From the NCBI RefSeq assembly GCF_004340785.1, contig NZ_SLXS01000002.1:124001-188000 (forward strand): a DNA stretch of 64,000 bases. The letters run 5' to 3'. The translations under genes and the position numbers were made by a program. Shown in pieces: positions 33,922 to 42,863 of this stretch. The stretch comes from Tumebacillus sp. BK434. GTDB taxonomy: Bacteria; Bacillota; Bacilli; Tumebacillales; Tumebacillaceae. The notes under the pieces were generated by a model. The model saw nothing but the letters and a program-made list of their open reading frames with translations. It had not been told where the DNA came from and searched no databases. The first letter of the stretch is position 1. Each line of letters opens with the position of its first letter.

Positions 33922-34608
33922 ATGAAACTGTTGTTTGTATGCACCGGGAACACCTGCCGCAGCGCGATGGCAGAACCGCTCATGCGCCGCCGCCTGGATA
34001 CGGCCGGTCTCGGCGACCGGGTGGAAGTGCGTTCGGCAGGCGTCGCCGCGATGCCGGGCGCACCGGCGTCGCAAGGGGCGGCGCATGTGCTGAACGCGAA
34101 GGGGATGGACGGCGCCGGCCACATGGCGTCCCTGCTCGATCGTGAGCTGGTCAACTGGGCCGACCTGATCCTGACCATGGGCGAATCGCACAAGCGGGCG
34201 ATCGTAGAGAAGCATTTCGATGCGCTGGACAAGACGTTCACCTTGAAAGAGTTCGTCGATGACGACCCGGCGAACCTGGCGATCCTCGATGCGATGGCGC
34301 AGGTGCAGGAAGCGGCGCAACTGAAGCAAGGCCAGTTTTTGCAAGACCACGCCGACGAAGTGGAAGCGCTGCAAGCCCGCTACCAAGCGGGAGATGCCAG
34401 CGCAGCCGGCGACCTCGAACAGCTGCAGGCGCGCCTCGAAGCGTCCGTCAAAGCGGAGAGCCAGCAGATGGTCGACCTGATGGGCAAACTGCCCAGCTAC
34501 GACATCGCCGACCCGTACGGCGGCCCGCAGAGCGTCTATGATGCGACGGCAGCCGAGATCGACGTGCTGCTGGAGAAGCTGGTGCAGAGGTTGCAAGAGG
34601 AGCTGTAA
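33922..34608 (+). CDS. ywlE: Protein-arginine-phosphatase (YwlE-like) with a large insertion
   Basis: Low-molecular-weight phosphatase that removes phosphate from arginines placed by McsB. 228 residues from ATG 33922, with AGGAGG 6 bp upstream. The P-loop is VCTGNTCRSAMAE (Cys7, Arg13), where Thr in CTGNTCRS marks arginine phosphatases. RSAGVAA and LTMGESHK are conserved, and the general acid is Asp197 in DPYGG. Known YwlE proteins are about 150 residues. Here residues about 113-190 (FVDDDPANLAILDAMAQ... to SQQMVDLMGKL) insert an acidic, Gln/Glu/Ala-rich helical, probably coiled-coil segment just before the DPYGG loop. Confidence 0.9.
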   Translation: MKLLFVCTGNTCRSAMAEPLMRRRLDTAGLGDRVEVRSAGVAAMPGAPASQGAAHVLNAKGMDGAGHMASLLDRELVNWADLILTMGESHKRAIVEKHFDALDKTFTLKEFVDDDPANLAILDAMAQVQEAAQLKQGQFLQDHADEVEALQARYQAGDASAAGDLEQLQARLEASVKAESQQMVDLMGKLPSYDIADPYGGPQSVYDATAAEIDVLLEKLVQRLQEEL

Positions 34609-34622
34609 GGGGCAGAATCGAG

Positions 34623-34651
34623 AAAAGCCACAGCGGGATGCTGTGGCTTTT
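34623..34651. terminator. Bidirectional terminator, ywlE / ABC transporter
   Basis: AAAAGCCACAGC (34623-34634) pairs perfectly with GCTGTGGCTTTT (34640-34651). Confidence 0.9.
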
Positions 34652-34653
34652 GT

Positions 34654-36426
34654 CTATGCTTGCGCTTCTTCCAGCTGGAACTGCTGCGTGGCCAGTTCCC
34701 GATACAGCTCGTGTGTCGCCAGCAGCTCTTCGTGCGTGCCGACGCCTGTCACGCGGCCTTTTTCGAGCACGACGATCTGGTCGGCGTCGACGACGGTGGA
34801 GAGGCGGTGGGCGATGACGAGGGTGGTGCGACCGTGCATCAGGTTGGCCAGCGCGTCCTGGACGACTTTTTCCGAAGTGGAGTCGAGGGCGGAAGTCGCT
34901 TCGTCGAGCATCAGGATGTTGGGGTTGCGCAGCAGCGCGCGGGCGATGGCGATCCGCTGGCGCTGACCGCCGGAGAGCTTGATGCCGCGCTCGCCGACTT
35001 CGGTGTCGTAGCCTTGGGGCAGCTCTTGGATGAAACTGTCCGCATAGGCCATGCCAGCCGCCTGCTGCAGCTCTTCCTCCGTCACCGCGCGTTCCACCCC
35101 GTAGGCGATGTTGTCGCGGATCGTCCCCGCCATCAGCGGGCTCTCCTGCGAGACATAGCCGAGCTGTTCGCGCCATGACTTCAGGCTGAACGCGTCGATC
35201 GGCGTGTCCCCCAGCCGGATCGTCCCGCCGTTCGGAAGGTAGAAGCGCTCCAAGAGCGAAAACAGGGTCGTCTTCCCGGAACCGCTGGGACCTACGATCG
35301 CCGTCACCTTGCCGGGCAGGAACGTAATGTCCACCCCGTGCAACACTTCGTCGCCAGTTTGATAGGTGAAGGTCAAGTCCTCCACGCAGATCGGCAGGTG
35401 GGTGCTGTCCACCGTTTGCTGCTTGGTGTGGTCTTCTTCTTCATGCTCGAGAATGCCGGTCAAACGCTCCGTCGCCCCCATCGCTTTTTGGATCGAGGTG
35501 AAAAACTGAGCCAGCTGCCCGAACGGCATGATGATCTGGAACAGGTAGAGGATAAACGCCACCAGCTCGCCCACACTCAGCGCCCCGGTCGCCACGCGCA
35601 CCCCGCCGAAGCCGATGATCACGACGAGGATCGCCATCATCAGGAAGGTCATCAGCGGCGCGAGAACCGCTTGGACTTTCGCTTCTTTCAGGCCGAATTG
35701 GAACAGCTGCCGGATGCCCGCTTCGCCGCTTTTGTTTTCGCGGGCTTCGGCGTTGAACGATTTGACGAGGCGGATCTCCTGCAGCACTTGGGTGAGCAGG
35801 GCGGTGAAGGAGGCCATCTCGTCCTGCAGGCCTTTGGAGATCAGGTACATCTTGCGCCCCATCGGCCGGATGACGAGGAAGGTGATCGGCACGGCCGACA
35901 GCATGACGAGGGTCATCTGCCAGTCGAGGTACAGGAGGATGACGACCGACCCGACGATGGAGATGATGCTGGTGAAAAAGGAGATCATGTGCGTGACGAT
36001 GATGTCTTTGATGATCCCCGTGTCGCTGGTCATCCGCGAGATCGTCTCCCCGGAACGGTGCTTGTCAAAATAGGGGATCGGCAGCGCCAGCAGCTTCTGC
36101 CACAGCCGCCGCCGCAGGTTGGCGACCACCGTCTGCCCGACATAGGAGAGCATATAATGGGAGAACGCCGCCGAGACGCCCTGCAGCAAGAAGGCGAAGA
36201 TCAGGAGCAGGATCACCGACGTGTTCAAAGCCGACACGCTGACGACATCGACGAGGTTCTTCGTGAACCACGGCACGATCAGCGACGCTCCGGTGTTGAT
36301 CAGGCTCAGCAGCAGAATGGCTGCCAGCAGGAGCTTCGGCGGATTGGTATTGGTAATCAGGCGCAGGAAGGCGCGCCACTGGTCTTTTCGTATCGCTTTG
36401 GGTTGTGCTTGTTGCTCGTCGTTCAT
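34654..36426 (-). CDS. ABC exporter, membrane and ATPase domains fused (BmrA-like)
   Basis: 590 residues from ATG 36426, a half-transporter expected to act as a homodimer. Six transmembrane helices span about residues 30-310; the coupling segment SYVGQTVVANLRRRLWQKLLALPIPYFDKHRSGETISRMTSD is typical of MsbA/BmrA exporters. The nucleotide-binding domain has Walker A GPSGSGKTT, Q-loop YVSQESPLMAGTIRDNIAYG, signature LSGGQRQR, Walker B ILMLDEATSALD and H-loop IAHRLST. A multidrug or lipid substrate is likely but not determinable. It lies on the minus strand inside the ywlE-ywlF interval, an insertion relative to B. subtilis. Confidence 0.93.
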   Translation of the reverse strand: MNDEQQAQPKAIRKDQWRAFLRLITNTNPPKLLLAAILLLSLINTGASLIVPWFTKNLVDVVSVSALNTSVILLLIFAFLLQGVSAAFSHYMLSYVGQTVVANLRRRLWQKLLALPIPYFDKHRSGETISRMTSDTGIIKDIIVTHMISFFTSIISIVGSVVILLYLDWQMTLVMLSAVPITFLVIRPMGRKMYLISKGLQDEMASFTALLTQVLQEIRLVKSFNAEARENKSGEAGIRQLFQFGLKEAKVQAVLAPLMTFLMMAILVVIIGFGGVRVATGALSVGELVAFILYLFQIIMPFGQLAQFFTSIQKAMGATERLTGILEHEEEDHTKQQTVDSTHLPICVEDLTFTYQTGDEVLHGVDITFLPGKVTAIVGPSGSGKTTLFSLLERFYLPNGGTIRLGDTPIDAFSLKSWREQLGYVSQESPLMAGTIRDNIAYGVERAVTEEELQQAAGMAYADSFIQELPQGYDTEVGERGIKLSGGQRQRIAIARALLRNPNILMLDEATSALDSTSEKVVQDALANLMHGRTTLVIAHRLSTVVDADQIVVLEKGRVTGVGTHEELLATHELYRELATQQFQLEEAQA

Positions 36427-36532
36427 AAGGCACCCGCTCTCCGTAATTTGTTTGGAGTCGTACATTCTTCCAAAAGAAAGGCTATACTAGAATTATAGAC
36501 AATCTTCTGGCAGAAAAGAGGATAAAAACGGG

Positions 36533-37771
36533 ATGATTAAAACTTTTTCTGTGAAAAATTTCCGGAATGTGATGATCGATGAGATTCCGCTGGCGAAAAT
36601 CAACCTGATCGTCGGGCCGAATAACTCGGGGAAGAGCAATCTTTTGAAGGCGATGGGGTTTGCTTCTGAACTGTTGCTGGCAGAGAAGTCGAAGGATGAG
36701 AGTGCTTTTTATCAGGTGATGGGGGATCATGGATGGGATGAAATGTTACGAAGAGGGGTGCATGAGCGTGATCGGTCAATCGATTTAACTTGGGAGATTG
36801 CGAATGAAGGCTATAAGATGCTTTATAAAATCTCGTTTCATGTCAGCGGTGCAGATCATATTCCCGTTGGGTGTTACATTCTCGAGGAAACTGCTTCTAT
36901 GTATGACGATGATACATTCGCTTACTTAGTAGAGAACGGCATCTTGTCAAGCAGTGCAAAGTACCAGAACAAGAAAAATGGCAAGGGAGCAGGCGGAGAC
37001 TTTGCTGCTCATGATCGTGACTCCATTTTTCAACAAGAACATGATTTGTTGAAGCAGGAGAAATTCAGGGTGGAACTATACCCTTTATACCAAGAGGTGT
37101 CTGGTAGTCTTAAAGACTATTTTTTCGTTCAAAAGGGGTACTCCTGCGCTAGTTTTAGTCATCAGCGTGTCACAGAACCAATTGGCATCACGCTCCACCA
37201 AAACCACCTCGAGGAAGACGCTTCAAACCTCGTCAATGTACTCGGCTACCTCGACGACAAATACAACTTCCTCGACGACTACACCGAGCGTTTGCAGGAA
37301 CTCATTCCGAATCTCAAACGCTTGAAACTGATCCACATCACCGAGAGCAAACGTCAGCTCCAACTCGTCATCGACAGCAAGACCTACAAACTCTCGGAGA
37401 TGTCGCGAGGCACGATCCAAGCGATGATTCTGACCCTGCTCCTGTGGACGCCGGAGCGCATGAGCATCCTGTCGCTGGACGAGCCGGAAGTCAACCTGCA
37501 CCCCGCCTGGCTGAAGCTGATCGCCGAGTGGACAACGCGCTCCACCTCAGCGCAGCAATACTTCATCTCCACGCACTCGCCCGATTTCTTAGACCGCTTC
37601 ACCGAGCTCTATCGCCAAGGGGAAGTCGCGCTGCTCGTCTGCAACCTCGACGGGGAGCAGACGGTCACCCGCATCATGCCGGACAAGCTCGACAGCTTCT
37701 TCGAAGAAGGCTGGGAACTGGGCGACCTCTACCGCGTGGGCGAACCGCAGTTAGGCGGGTGGCCGTGGTGA
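36533..37771 (+). CDS. ABC/SMC-like AAA ATPase (AAA_15/AAA_21 type)
   Basis: 412 residues. Walker A VGPNNSGKS (27-35), signature-like LSEMSRGT near residue 285, Walker B ILSLDEPEVNLHP (from about 312) and switch His348 in ISTHSPD. There is no TOPRIM or nuclease domain in this chain, unlike full OLD proteins. The stop overlaps the next start by 4 bp (GTGA), so the two products are probably made together. The first 600 bp is clearly AT-rich and the remainder GC-rich, suggesting a transferred or recombinant gene. Such ATPases usually power anti-phage nuclease pairs; that role is inferred. Confidence 0.82.
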   Translation: MIKTFSVKNFRNVMIDEIPLAKINLIVGPNNSGKSNLLKAMGFASELLLAEKSKDESAFYQVMGDHGWDEMLRRGVHERDRSIDLTWEIANEGYKMLYKISFHVSGADHIPVGCYILEETASMYDDDTFAYLVENGILSSSAKYQNKKNGKGAGGDFAAHDRDSIFQQEHDLLKQEKFRVELYPLYQEVSGSLKDYFFVQKGYSCASFSHQRVTEPIGITLHQNHLEEDASNLVNVLGYLDDKYNFLDDYTERLQELIPNLKRLKLIHITESKRQLQLVIDSKTYKLSEMSRGTIQAMILTLLLWTPERMSILSLDEPEVNLHPAWLKLIAEWTTRSTSAQQYFISTHSPDFLDRFTELYRQGEVALLVCNLDGEQTVTRIMPDKLDSFFEEGWELGDLYRVGEPQLGGWPW

Positions 37772-38478
37772 CGACCGTAGGCTATTATTGCACAGGAGGG
37801 TATACGGAGACGGGCGGGATGGATCAGTTTTTGCACAAAGTGAATGATCAGGTTACGTGGAAGCGATGTTTTCCCGCTGTCACGAAACCAAGTCCTAAAC
37901 TGAAGCGTCCAGATCCGACCCCGGTGGTATCGCATAATGGCATAACCGGCGAGCAACTGGTCACACAGATGATCGACCGTCTGCAAAAATACGGCTGCGA
38001 CTACGACTGCATCCTCTTCATCGACGACGCCGACTGCCGTTTTGACGGAGACCTTGAGGCTTACCAAAAATGGGTCGAGGAACTCCAAGCACAGATCAAC
38101 CGCACACTCCGCCGGGAAGTCCCGCTCTATGTGCTGCTCGCCTCGCCGGAGATCGAAGGCTGGTTCCTGGCCGATTGGGGCAATGGATTTGGGAAAGAGT
38201 ATAAACAGATCAAGCACGCTCTGCACGCCGAGATCAAAAAGATGTTCGGCGACGACGCCTCTTTTTCCAACCTTGAACACTATGGCGGGCCGCTTGCCAA
38301 CGGGGCTTGCACGTCGAAGATCAGCTCGCAGATTCAAGACATCGTCACCCTTTGCGGAGATCGCTATAGCAAAAAATCGAACGGTTCTGCTATGCTAAAA
38401 CAGATTGTTCCAAACGTTGTCGCGCAAACGTGCACCGCGTACTTTGCGCCCACGTACCGTATGTTAGCGGCATTATAA
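37768..38478 (+). CDS. TOPRIM/DUF4276-like partner protein of the ATPase
   Basis: 236 residues from GTG 37768. Features compatible with a TOPRIM-like fold are an early acidic motif (Glu14 in GGYTETGG), a strand ending in two aspartates (CILFIDDADCRF, Asp86, Asp87, Asp89), and PEIEGWFLADW (128-137). The last recalls the EIEAWLLAD of DUF4276 proteins. These families commonly follow AAA_15/AAA_21 ATPases and are probable nucleases. No helix-turn-helix or membrane segment is seen. Family membership is by pattern only. An effector of another kind cannot be excluded. Confidence 0.65.
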   Translation: MTTVGYYCTGGYTETGGMDQFLHKVNDQVTWKRCFPAVTKPSPKLKRPDPTPVVSHNGITGEQLVTQMIDRLQKYGCDYDCILFIDDADCRFDGDLEAYQKWVEELQAQINRTLRREVPLYVLLASPEIEGWFLADWGNGFGKEYKQIKHALHAEIKKMFGDDASFSNLEHYGGPLANGACTSKISSQIQDIVTLCGDRYSKKSNGSAMLKQIVPNVVAQTCTAYFAPTYRMLAAL

Positions 38479-38511
38479 CGTTATCATTCCAAACGCAACG
38501 GAGGTCTGATC

Positions 38512-38982
38512 ATGAAAGTGGCAATCGCAGCCGACCATGGCGGTTTCACGCTGAAGGAGTCGGTCAAGAAGAAGCTGGAGAGCATGGGGCTGTCTTACCA
38601 TGATTTTGGTACATACTCGGAAGCGTCGGTCGATTATCCGGACTACGGCATTCAGGTCGCCGAAGCGGTGGCGCGGGGGGAATATGACCGCGGCATCCTG
38701 ATCTGCGGCACCGGGCTTGGCATGTCGATCGTCGCCAACAAGGTGCCGGGCATTCGCTGCGCCTTGCTGCACGACACGTTTTCGGCAAAAGCAACCCGGG
38801 AGCACAACGACACCAACGTGATGGCGATGGGCGCGCGCGTGATCGGCCCGGGCCTCGCGGATGACATCGTGGAGCTGTGGCTCTGCACCGAGTTCAGCGG
38901 CGGACGCCATGCCGCCCGCGTCGGCAAGATCGGCGACATCGAAAAGCGCTACGGGCGCGAAGAAGGTGTCACCGGATGCTGA
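38512..38982 (+). CDS. rpiB: Ribose-5-phosphate isomerase B
   Basis: Interconverts ribose-5-phosphate and ribulose-5-phosphate. 156 residues with GGAGG before ATG 38512. Catalytic Cys in ILICGTGLGMSIVANKV, AADHGGF at the N-terminus, and REHNDTNVMAMGARVIG are family hallmarks. The C-terminus is slightly extended ([13 protein letters not shown]). It overlaps ywlG by 7 bp. In B. subtilis this is ywlF, after ywlE. Confidence 0.94.
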   Translation: MKVAIAADHGGFTLKESVKKKLESMGLSYHDFGTYSEASVDYPDYGIQVAEAVARGEYDRGILICGTGLGMSIVANKVPGIRCALLHDTFSAKATREHNDTNVMAMGARVIGPGLADDIVELWLCTEFSGGRHAARVGKIGDIEKRYGREEGVTGC

Positions 38983-39542
38983 CCCCGGAGCTGGCGGCCG
39001 TCAAAGCGCAGACGCTGCAAGCGATCGGCGACCTGCAAGCCCAGGCGCAGCTGACCGGGGAGCACATCCTCGTCATCGGCGCTTCGTCGAGCGAAGTGGT
39101 CGGGAAGAGGATCGGCTCGGGCGGCTCGCTTAACGCCGCCGCAATGATCGTGGAAGCGGTGCTGGAAGCCCGGGCAACATACGGCTTCCACGTCGCGTTT
39201 CAATGCTGTGAGCATCTCAACCGAGCTTTGGTCGTCGAACGCGACACGCTCCGGCAATTCGGCCTCGAAGAAGTGGTCGTCGTGCCGGTGCCGACGGCGG
39301 GCGGCGCCGTCGCTTCGACCGCCTACCGCAAGCTGAACCGCCCGGCGATGGTCGAACGCATCCAAGCCCACGCCGGCCTCGACATCGGCGATACGCTGAT
39401 CGGCATGCACCTGCGTCCCGTCGCCGTGCCGGTGCGCGGCACGCTGCGCGAGATCGGGGAAGCGCACGTGACGATGGCGCGCACGCGCCCGAAGTTGATC
39501 GGCGGCGCGCGGGCGGTGTATTTTTTTGATCAGGAATCTTAA
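38976..39542 (+). CDS. ywlG: UPF0340 family protein YwlG
   Basis: 188 residues starting inside the end of rpiB (ATG 38976; GAAGGTG 8 bp upstream). The conserved family blocks [78 protein letters not shown] and [16 protein letters not shown] are all present. Function unknown; always near rpiB and glyA in Bacilli. A Rossmann-like alpha/beta protein is likely. Confidence 0.92.
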   Translation: MLTPELAAVKAQTLQAIGDLQAQAQLTGEHILVIGASSSEVVGKRIGSGGSLNAAAMIVEAVLEARATYGFHVAFQCCEHLNRALVVERDTLRQFGLEEVVVVPVPTAGGAVASTAYRKLNRPAMVERIQAHAGLDIGDTLIGMHLRPVAVPVRGTLREIGEAHVTMARTRPKLIGGARAVYFFDQES

Positions 39543-39567
39543 AAACACGAACTTTTTTTCGCTTTTA

Positions 39568-39576
39568 TGCTATAAT
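39568..39576 (+). promoter_or_regulatory. Extended -10 promoter for glyA
   Basis: TGC-TATAAT (39568-39576), in an AT-rich stretch after ywlG. No clear -35 and no riboswitch in the 47-bp leader. Confidence 0.6.
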
Positions 39577-39622
39577 GTTCGGAAATAGCGTGTTTTCAGC
39601 ACTGGAAAAGGGGAGACCTTGG

Positions 39623-40873
39623 ATGAGTTATTTGAGAATGGCAGATCGTGAAGTAGCAGAAGCACTGGAACTGGAACTGGGTCGTCAGCGCAGCAAGATC
39701 GAGCTGATCGCGTCGGAGAACTTCGTGTCCCGCGCGGTGATGGAGACGATGGGCACGGTGCTCACGAACAAATACGCGGAAGGCTATCCGGGCAAGCGCT
39801 ACTACGGCGGCTGCGAGCACGTCGACATCGTGGAGAACCTCGCCCGCGACCGCGCGAAGGAACTGTTTGGCGCAGAGCACGCCAACGTGCAGCCGCACTC
39901 CGGCGCACAGGCGAACACCGCTGTGTACTTCGCCTTCCTCAAACCGGGCGACACCGTGCTCGGCATGAACCTGTCGCACGGCGGTCACCTGACCCACGGC
40001 AGCCCGGTGAACATCTCCGGCCAATACTACAATTTTGTCCCGTACGGCGTTGACGAAGACACGTCGATGATCAACTATGACAACGTGCGTGCACTGGCGC
40101 AGGAGCACAAGCCGAAGATGATCGTCGCCGGCGCATCGGCTTACCCGCGCTCGATCGACTTCAAGAAGCTGCGCGAGATCGCAGACGAAGTCGGCGCGTA
40201 CCTGATGGTCGACATGGCGCACATCGCAGGTCTGGTCGCGACCGGTCACCACCCGTCTCCGGTGCCGTACGCAGACTTCGTGACTTCGACCACGCACAAG
40301 ACGCTGCGCGGTCCGCGCGGCGGCCTGATCCTCTGCAAGGAAGAGTATGCGAAAGCGGTCGACAAGGCGATCTTCCCGGGCATCCAAGGCGGCCCGCTGA
40401 TGCACGTGATCGCATCGAAAGCGGTGGCGTTTGGCGAAGCGCTGCGCCCGGAGTTTAAAGGTTACATCCAGCAGGTGGTCGACAACGCGCAGGCGCTGGC
40501 ATCCGCGCTGACCGAAAACGGCTTGAACATCGTTTCCGGCGGCACCGACAACCACCTGCTGCTGATCGACGTGCGCAACCTCGGCTTGACCGGGAAAGAA
40601 GCGGAGCACCTGCTTGACGAGATCGGCATCACGACGAACAAGAACACGATTCCGTTCGACCCGGCGTCGCCGTTCGTCACGTCCGGCGTGCGCATCGGCA
40701 CCCCGGCGGTCACCTCCCGCGGCTTCGGCCAGGCGGAGATGGTCGAGATCGCGGAGATCATCGCGCTGACCCTGAAGCACAAGGACGAGCAGCCGAAGAT
40801 CAACGAAGCGCTGCGCCGCGTGAAGGCGCTGTGCGACAAGTTCCCGATGTACGAAGGCCTGACGTATCTCTAA
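39623..40873 (+). CDS. glyA: Serine hydroxymethyltransferase
   Basis: PLP enzyme converting serine and THF to glycine and methylene-THF. ATG 39623 has AAGGGGAGA 6 bp upstream and gives 416 residues, the usual size. Motifs are [55 protein letters not shown], and the Schiff-base Lys in [14 protein letters not shown]. It provides the one-carbon units that the fhs product also handles. It ends at a strong terminator. Confidence 0.97.
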   Translation: MSYLRMADREVAEALELELGRQRSKIELIASENFVSRAVMETMGTVLTNKYAEGYPGKRYYGGCEHVDIVENLARDRAKELFGAEHANVQPHSGAQANTAVYFAFLKPGDTVLGMNLSHGGHLTHGSPVNISGQYYNFVPYGVDEDTSMINYDNVRALAQEHKPKMIVAGASAYPRSIDFKKLREIADEVGAYLMVDMAHIAGLVATGHHPSPVPYADFVTSTTHKTLRGPRGGLILCKEEYAKAVDKAIFPGIQGGPLMHVIASKAVAFGEALRPEFKGYIQQVVDNAQALASALTENGLNIVSGGTDNHLLLIDVRNLGLTGKEAEHLLDEIGITTNKNTIPFDPASPFVTSGVRIGTPAVTSRGFGQAEMVEIAEIIALTLKHKDEQPKINEALRRVKALCDKFPMYEGLTYL

Positions 40874-40891
40874 GCGTGAAGGAAAAACGAC

Positions 40892-40935
40892 AAAAGAGTC
40901 CGCCGTTATGGACGGCGGACTTTTTTTGCTATAAT
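40892..40935 (+). terminator. glyA terminator overlapping the upp promoter
   Basis: AGTCCGCCGT (40897-40906) pairs with ACGGCGGACT (40912-40921), then seven T. The T-run runs straight into TGC-TATAAT (40927-40935), an extended -10 for upp. Confidence 0.88.
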
Positions 40936-40968
40936 GGACGAAGACATCCGGCAAAGGAGATAACTGTC

Positions 40969-41598
40969 ATGAGCAAAGTCTACGTTTTTGATCACCCGTT
41001 GATCCAACATAAATTGACCTACATACGCGACAAAAACACCGGCACGAAGCAGTTCCGCGAGCTGGTGGAGGAAGTGGCTATGCTGATGGCCTATGAAGCG
41101 ACCCGCGATCTGCCTCTGAAGGAGACGACGATCGACACGCCGGTCTCGCCGGCGAAGACGAAGATCCTGGCTGGCAAAAAACTCGGCGTGGTGCCGATTT
41201 TGCGGGCGGGCCTGGGCATGGTGGACGGGATCTTGAACCTGATTCCGAGCGCCAAGGTCGGACATATCGGCCTGTACCGCGACCCTGAGACCTTGCAGCC
41301 GGTGGAGTATTACTGCAAGCTGCCGTCCGACGTGGCGGAGCGCGACTTGATCGCCGTCGACCCGATGCTGGCGACGGGCGGTTCGGCAGCGGCTGCGATC
41401 ACGTTTATGAAGCAGCGCGGCGCGAAGAACATCAAGCTGATGTGCCTGATCGCCTCTCCGGAAGGCATCGAAGTGGTGCAGCGCGAACATCCGGACGTGG
41501 ATATCTACGTGGCGGCCGTCGATGATTGCCTCAATGACCACGGCTACATCACGCCGGGCCTCGGCGATGCAGGCGACCGCCTGTATGGCACGAAGTAG
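40969..41598 (+). CDS. upp: Uracil phosphoribosyltransferase
   Basis: Salvages uracil with PRPP to UMP. 209 residues from ATG 40969, with AAAGGAGA upstream. [35 protein letters not shown] is the typical start. The PRPP site is [14 protein letters not shown], and the uracil-binding C-terminus is [40 protein letters not shown] is conserved. The neighbouring mnaA follows 38 bp later with no terminator, so the two may be co-transcribed. Confidence 0.97.
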   Translation: MSKVYVFDHPLIQHKLTYIRDKNTGTKQFRELVEEVAMLMAYEATRDLPLKETTIDTPVSPAKTKILAGKKLGVVPILRAGLGMVDGILNLIPSAKVGHIGLYRDPETLQPVEYYCKLPSDVAERDLIAVDPMLATGGSAAAAITFMKQRGAKNIKLMCLIASPEGIEVVQREHPDVDIYVAAVDDCLNDHGYITPGLGDAGDRLYGTK

Positions 41599-41636
41599 TT
41601 GTGGCAAGCCAGGGTTGGTAGAAGAAAAGGAGAGCG

Positions 41637-42788
41637 ATGAACAAGATGGAACCCATTCGCGTACTGACGGTGTTTGGTACTCGTCCTGAAGCGGTCAAGA
41701 TGGCTCCGCTGGTAAAAGCTTTGGAGCGTGCGGGCGAGCAGATTCACTCGCGCGTCTGTGTGACGGCGCAGCACCGGCAAATGCTCGATCAGGTGCTGGA
41801 GCTGTTTGAAGTGACGCCCGATTATGACCTCGACATCATGGAGCCGCGCCAGACGCTGACCGGCGTGACGATCAAAGCGCTGGCCGGGCTGCAGGATGTG
41901 ATTCAGAAGGAGCAGCCGCACATCGTGCTGGTGCACGGCGACACGACGACGACGTTTGTGGGGGCGCTGGCTGCGTTTTATCAGCAGGTGGCGGTCGGCC
42001 ACGTGGAGGCCGGACTGCGGACGTTCGACAAGTATTCGCCGTTCCCGGAGGAGATGAACCGTCAGTTGACCGGGGTGATGGCCGATCTGCATTTTGCGCC
42101 GACAGAGCAGTCGAAAGGCAATCTGCTGGCGGAAAACAAGCCGGAAGCAGCGATCTATGTGACCGGCAACACGGCGATCGACGCGATGGCGACCACAGTA
42201 CGCGAGACATATGCGCATCCGATTCTGGACGGGCTGCAGCCGGGTCAGCGTTTGGTGTTTATGACGGCGCATCGTCGGGAGAACTTGGGCGAAAAGATGG
42301 AGAACATCTTCCGGGCGGTGCGCCGTTTGGTGGACGAGCATGAGGATCTGGTGGTCGTCTATCCGGTGCACTTGAATCCGGCGGTGCAGGAGCCGGCAAG
42401 GGCGATTCTGGGCGGACATGAGCGGATTCATCTGAGCGACCCGATGGATGTGTTCGATACGCATAACTTTATGTCGCGGGCCTACCTGATTTTGACCGAC
42501 TCGGGCGGGATTCAGGAGGAAGCGCCGTCGCTGGGCGTGCCGGTGCTGGTGCTGCGCGATACGACCGAGCGTCCGGAAGGCATCAAGGCGGGAACGCTGA
42601 AGCTGGCCGGGACGGATGAAGCGGTGATCTATGAGATGGCGAAGGAGCTGCTGACCAATCCGGAGGCGCATCGCGCGATGTCGATCGCGGCGAACCCGTA
42701 TGGCGATGGGAAGGCTTCGGAGCGGATCGTGCAAGCGATCCTTTATCATTTTGGTAAGGGTGAGAAGCCGGAAGAGTTTTTGGTGTAA
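41637..42788 (+). CDS. mnaA: UDP-N-acetylglucosamine 2-epimerase (non-hydrolysing)
   Basis: Interconverts UDP-GlcNAc and UDP-ManNAc for wall teichoic acid linkage units or other surface polymers. 383 residues with AAAGGAGAG upstream. VLTVFGTRPEAVKMAPL, VHGDTTTTFVGALAAFY, HVEAGLRTFDKYSPFPEEMNRQ, MTAHRRENLG and LTDSGGIQEEAPSLGVPVLVLRDTTERPEG are diagnostic of the GT-B-fold epimerases. It lies between upp and the atp operon, as in several Bacilli. Ends at a perfect terminator. Confidence 0.95.
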   Translation: MNKMEPIRVLTVFGTRPEAVKMAPLVKALERAGEQIHSRVCVTAQHRQMLDQVLELFEVTPDYDLDIMEPRQTLTGVTIKALAGLQDVIQKEQPHIVLVHGDTTTTFVGALAAFYQQVAVGHVEAGLRTFDKYSPFPEEMNRQLTGVMADLHFAPTEQSKGNLLAENKPEAAIYVTGNTAIDAMATTVRETYAHPILDGLQPGQRLVFMTAHRRENLGEKMENIFRAVRRLVDEHEDLVVVYPVHLNPAVQEPARAILGGHERIHLSDPMDVFDTHNFMSRAYLILTDSGGIQEEAPSLGVPVLVLRDTTERPEGIKAGTLKLAGTDEAVIYEMAKELLTNPEAHRAMSIAANPYGDGKASERIVQAILYHFGKGEKPEEFLV

Positions 42789-42793
42789 ATGGG

Positions 42794-42829
42794 AAACCAC
42801 CGTGTCCTGTGAGGGTACGGTGGTTTTTT
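42794..42829 (+). terminator. Intrinsic terminator after mnaA
   Basis: AAACCACCGT (42794-42803) pairs with ACGGTGGTTT (42817-42826); T-run to 42829. Confidence 0.9.
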
Positions 42830-42863
42830 GTTGGTGGCTGGTGAGGGTTGGGTGGTCGGGTCC

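Noticed and set aside
36533-38478. A single OLD-like protein broken by a frameshift
   Set aside because: The ATPase has a natural end and the next gene starts in a classic GTGA overlap, so two separate proteins are more likely.
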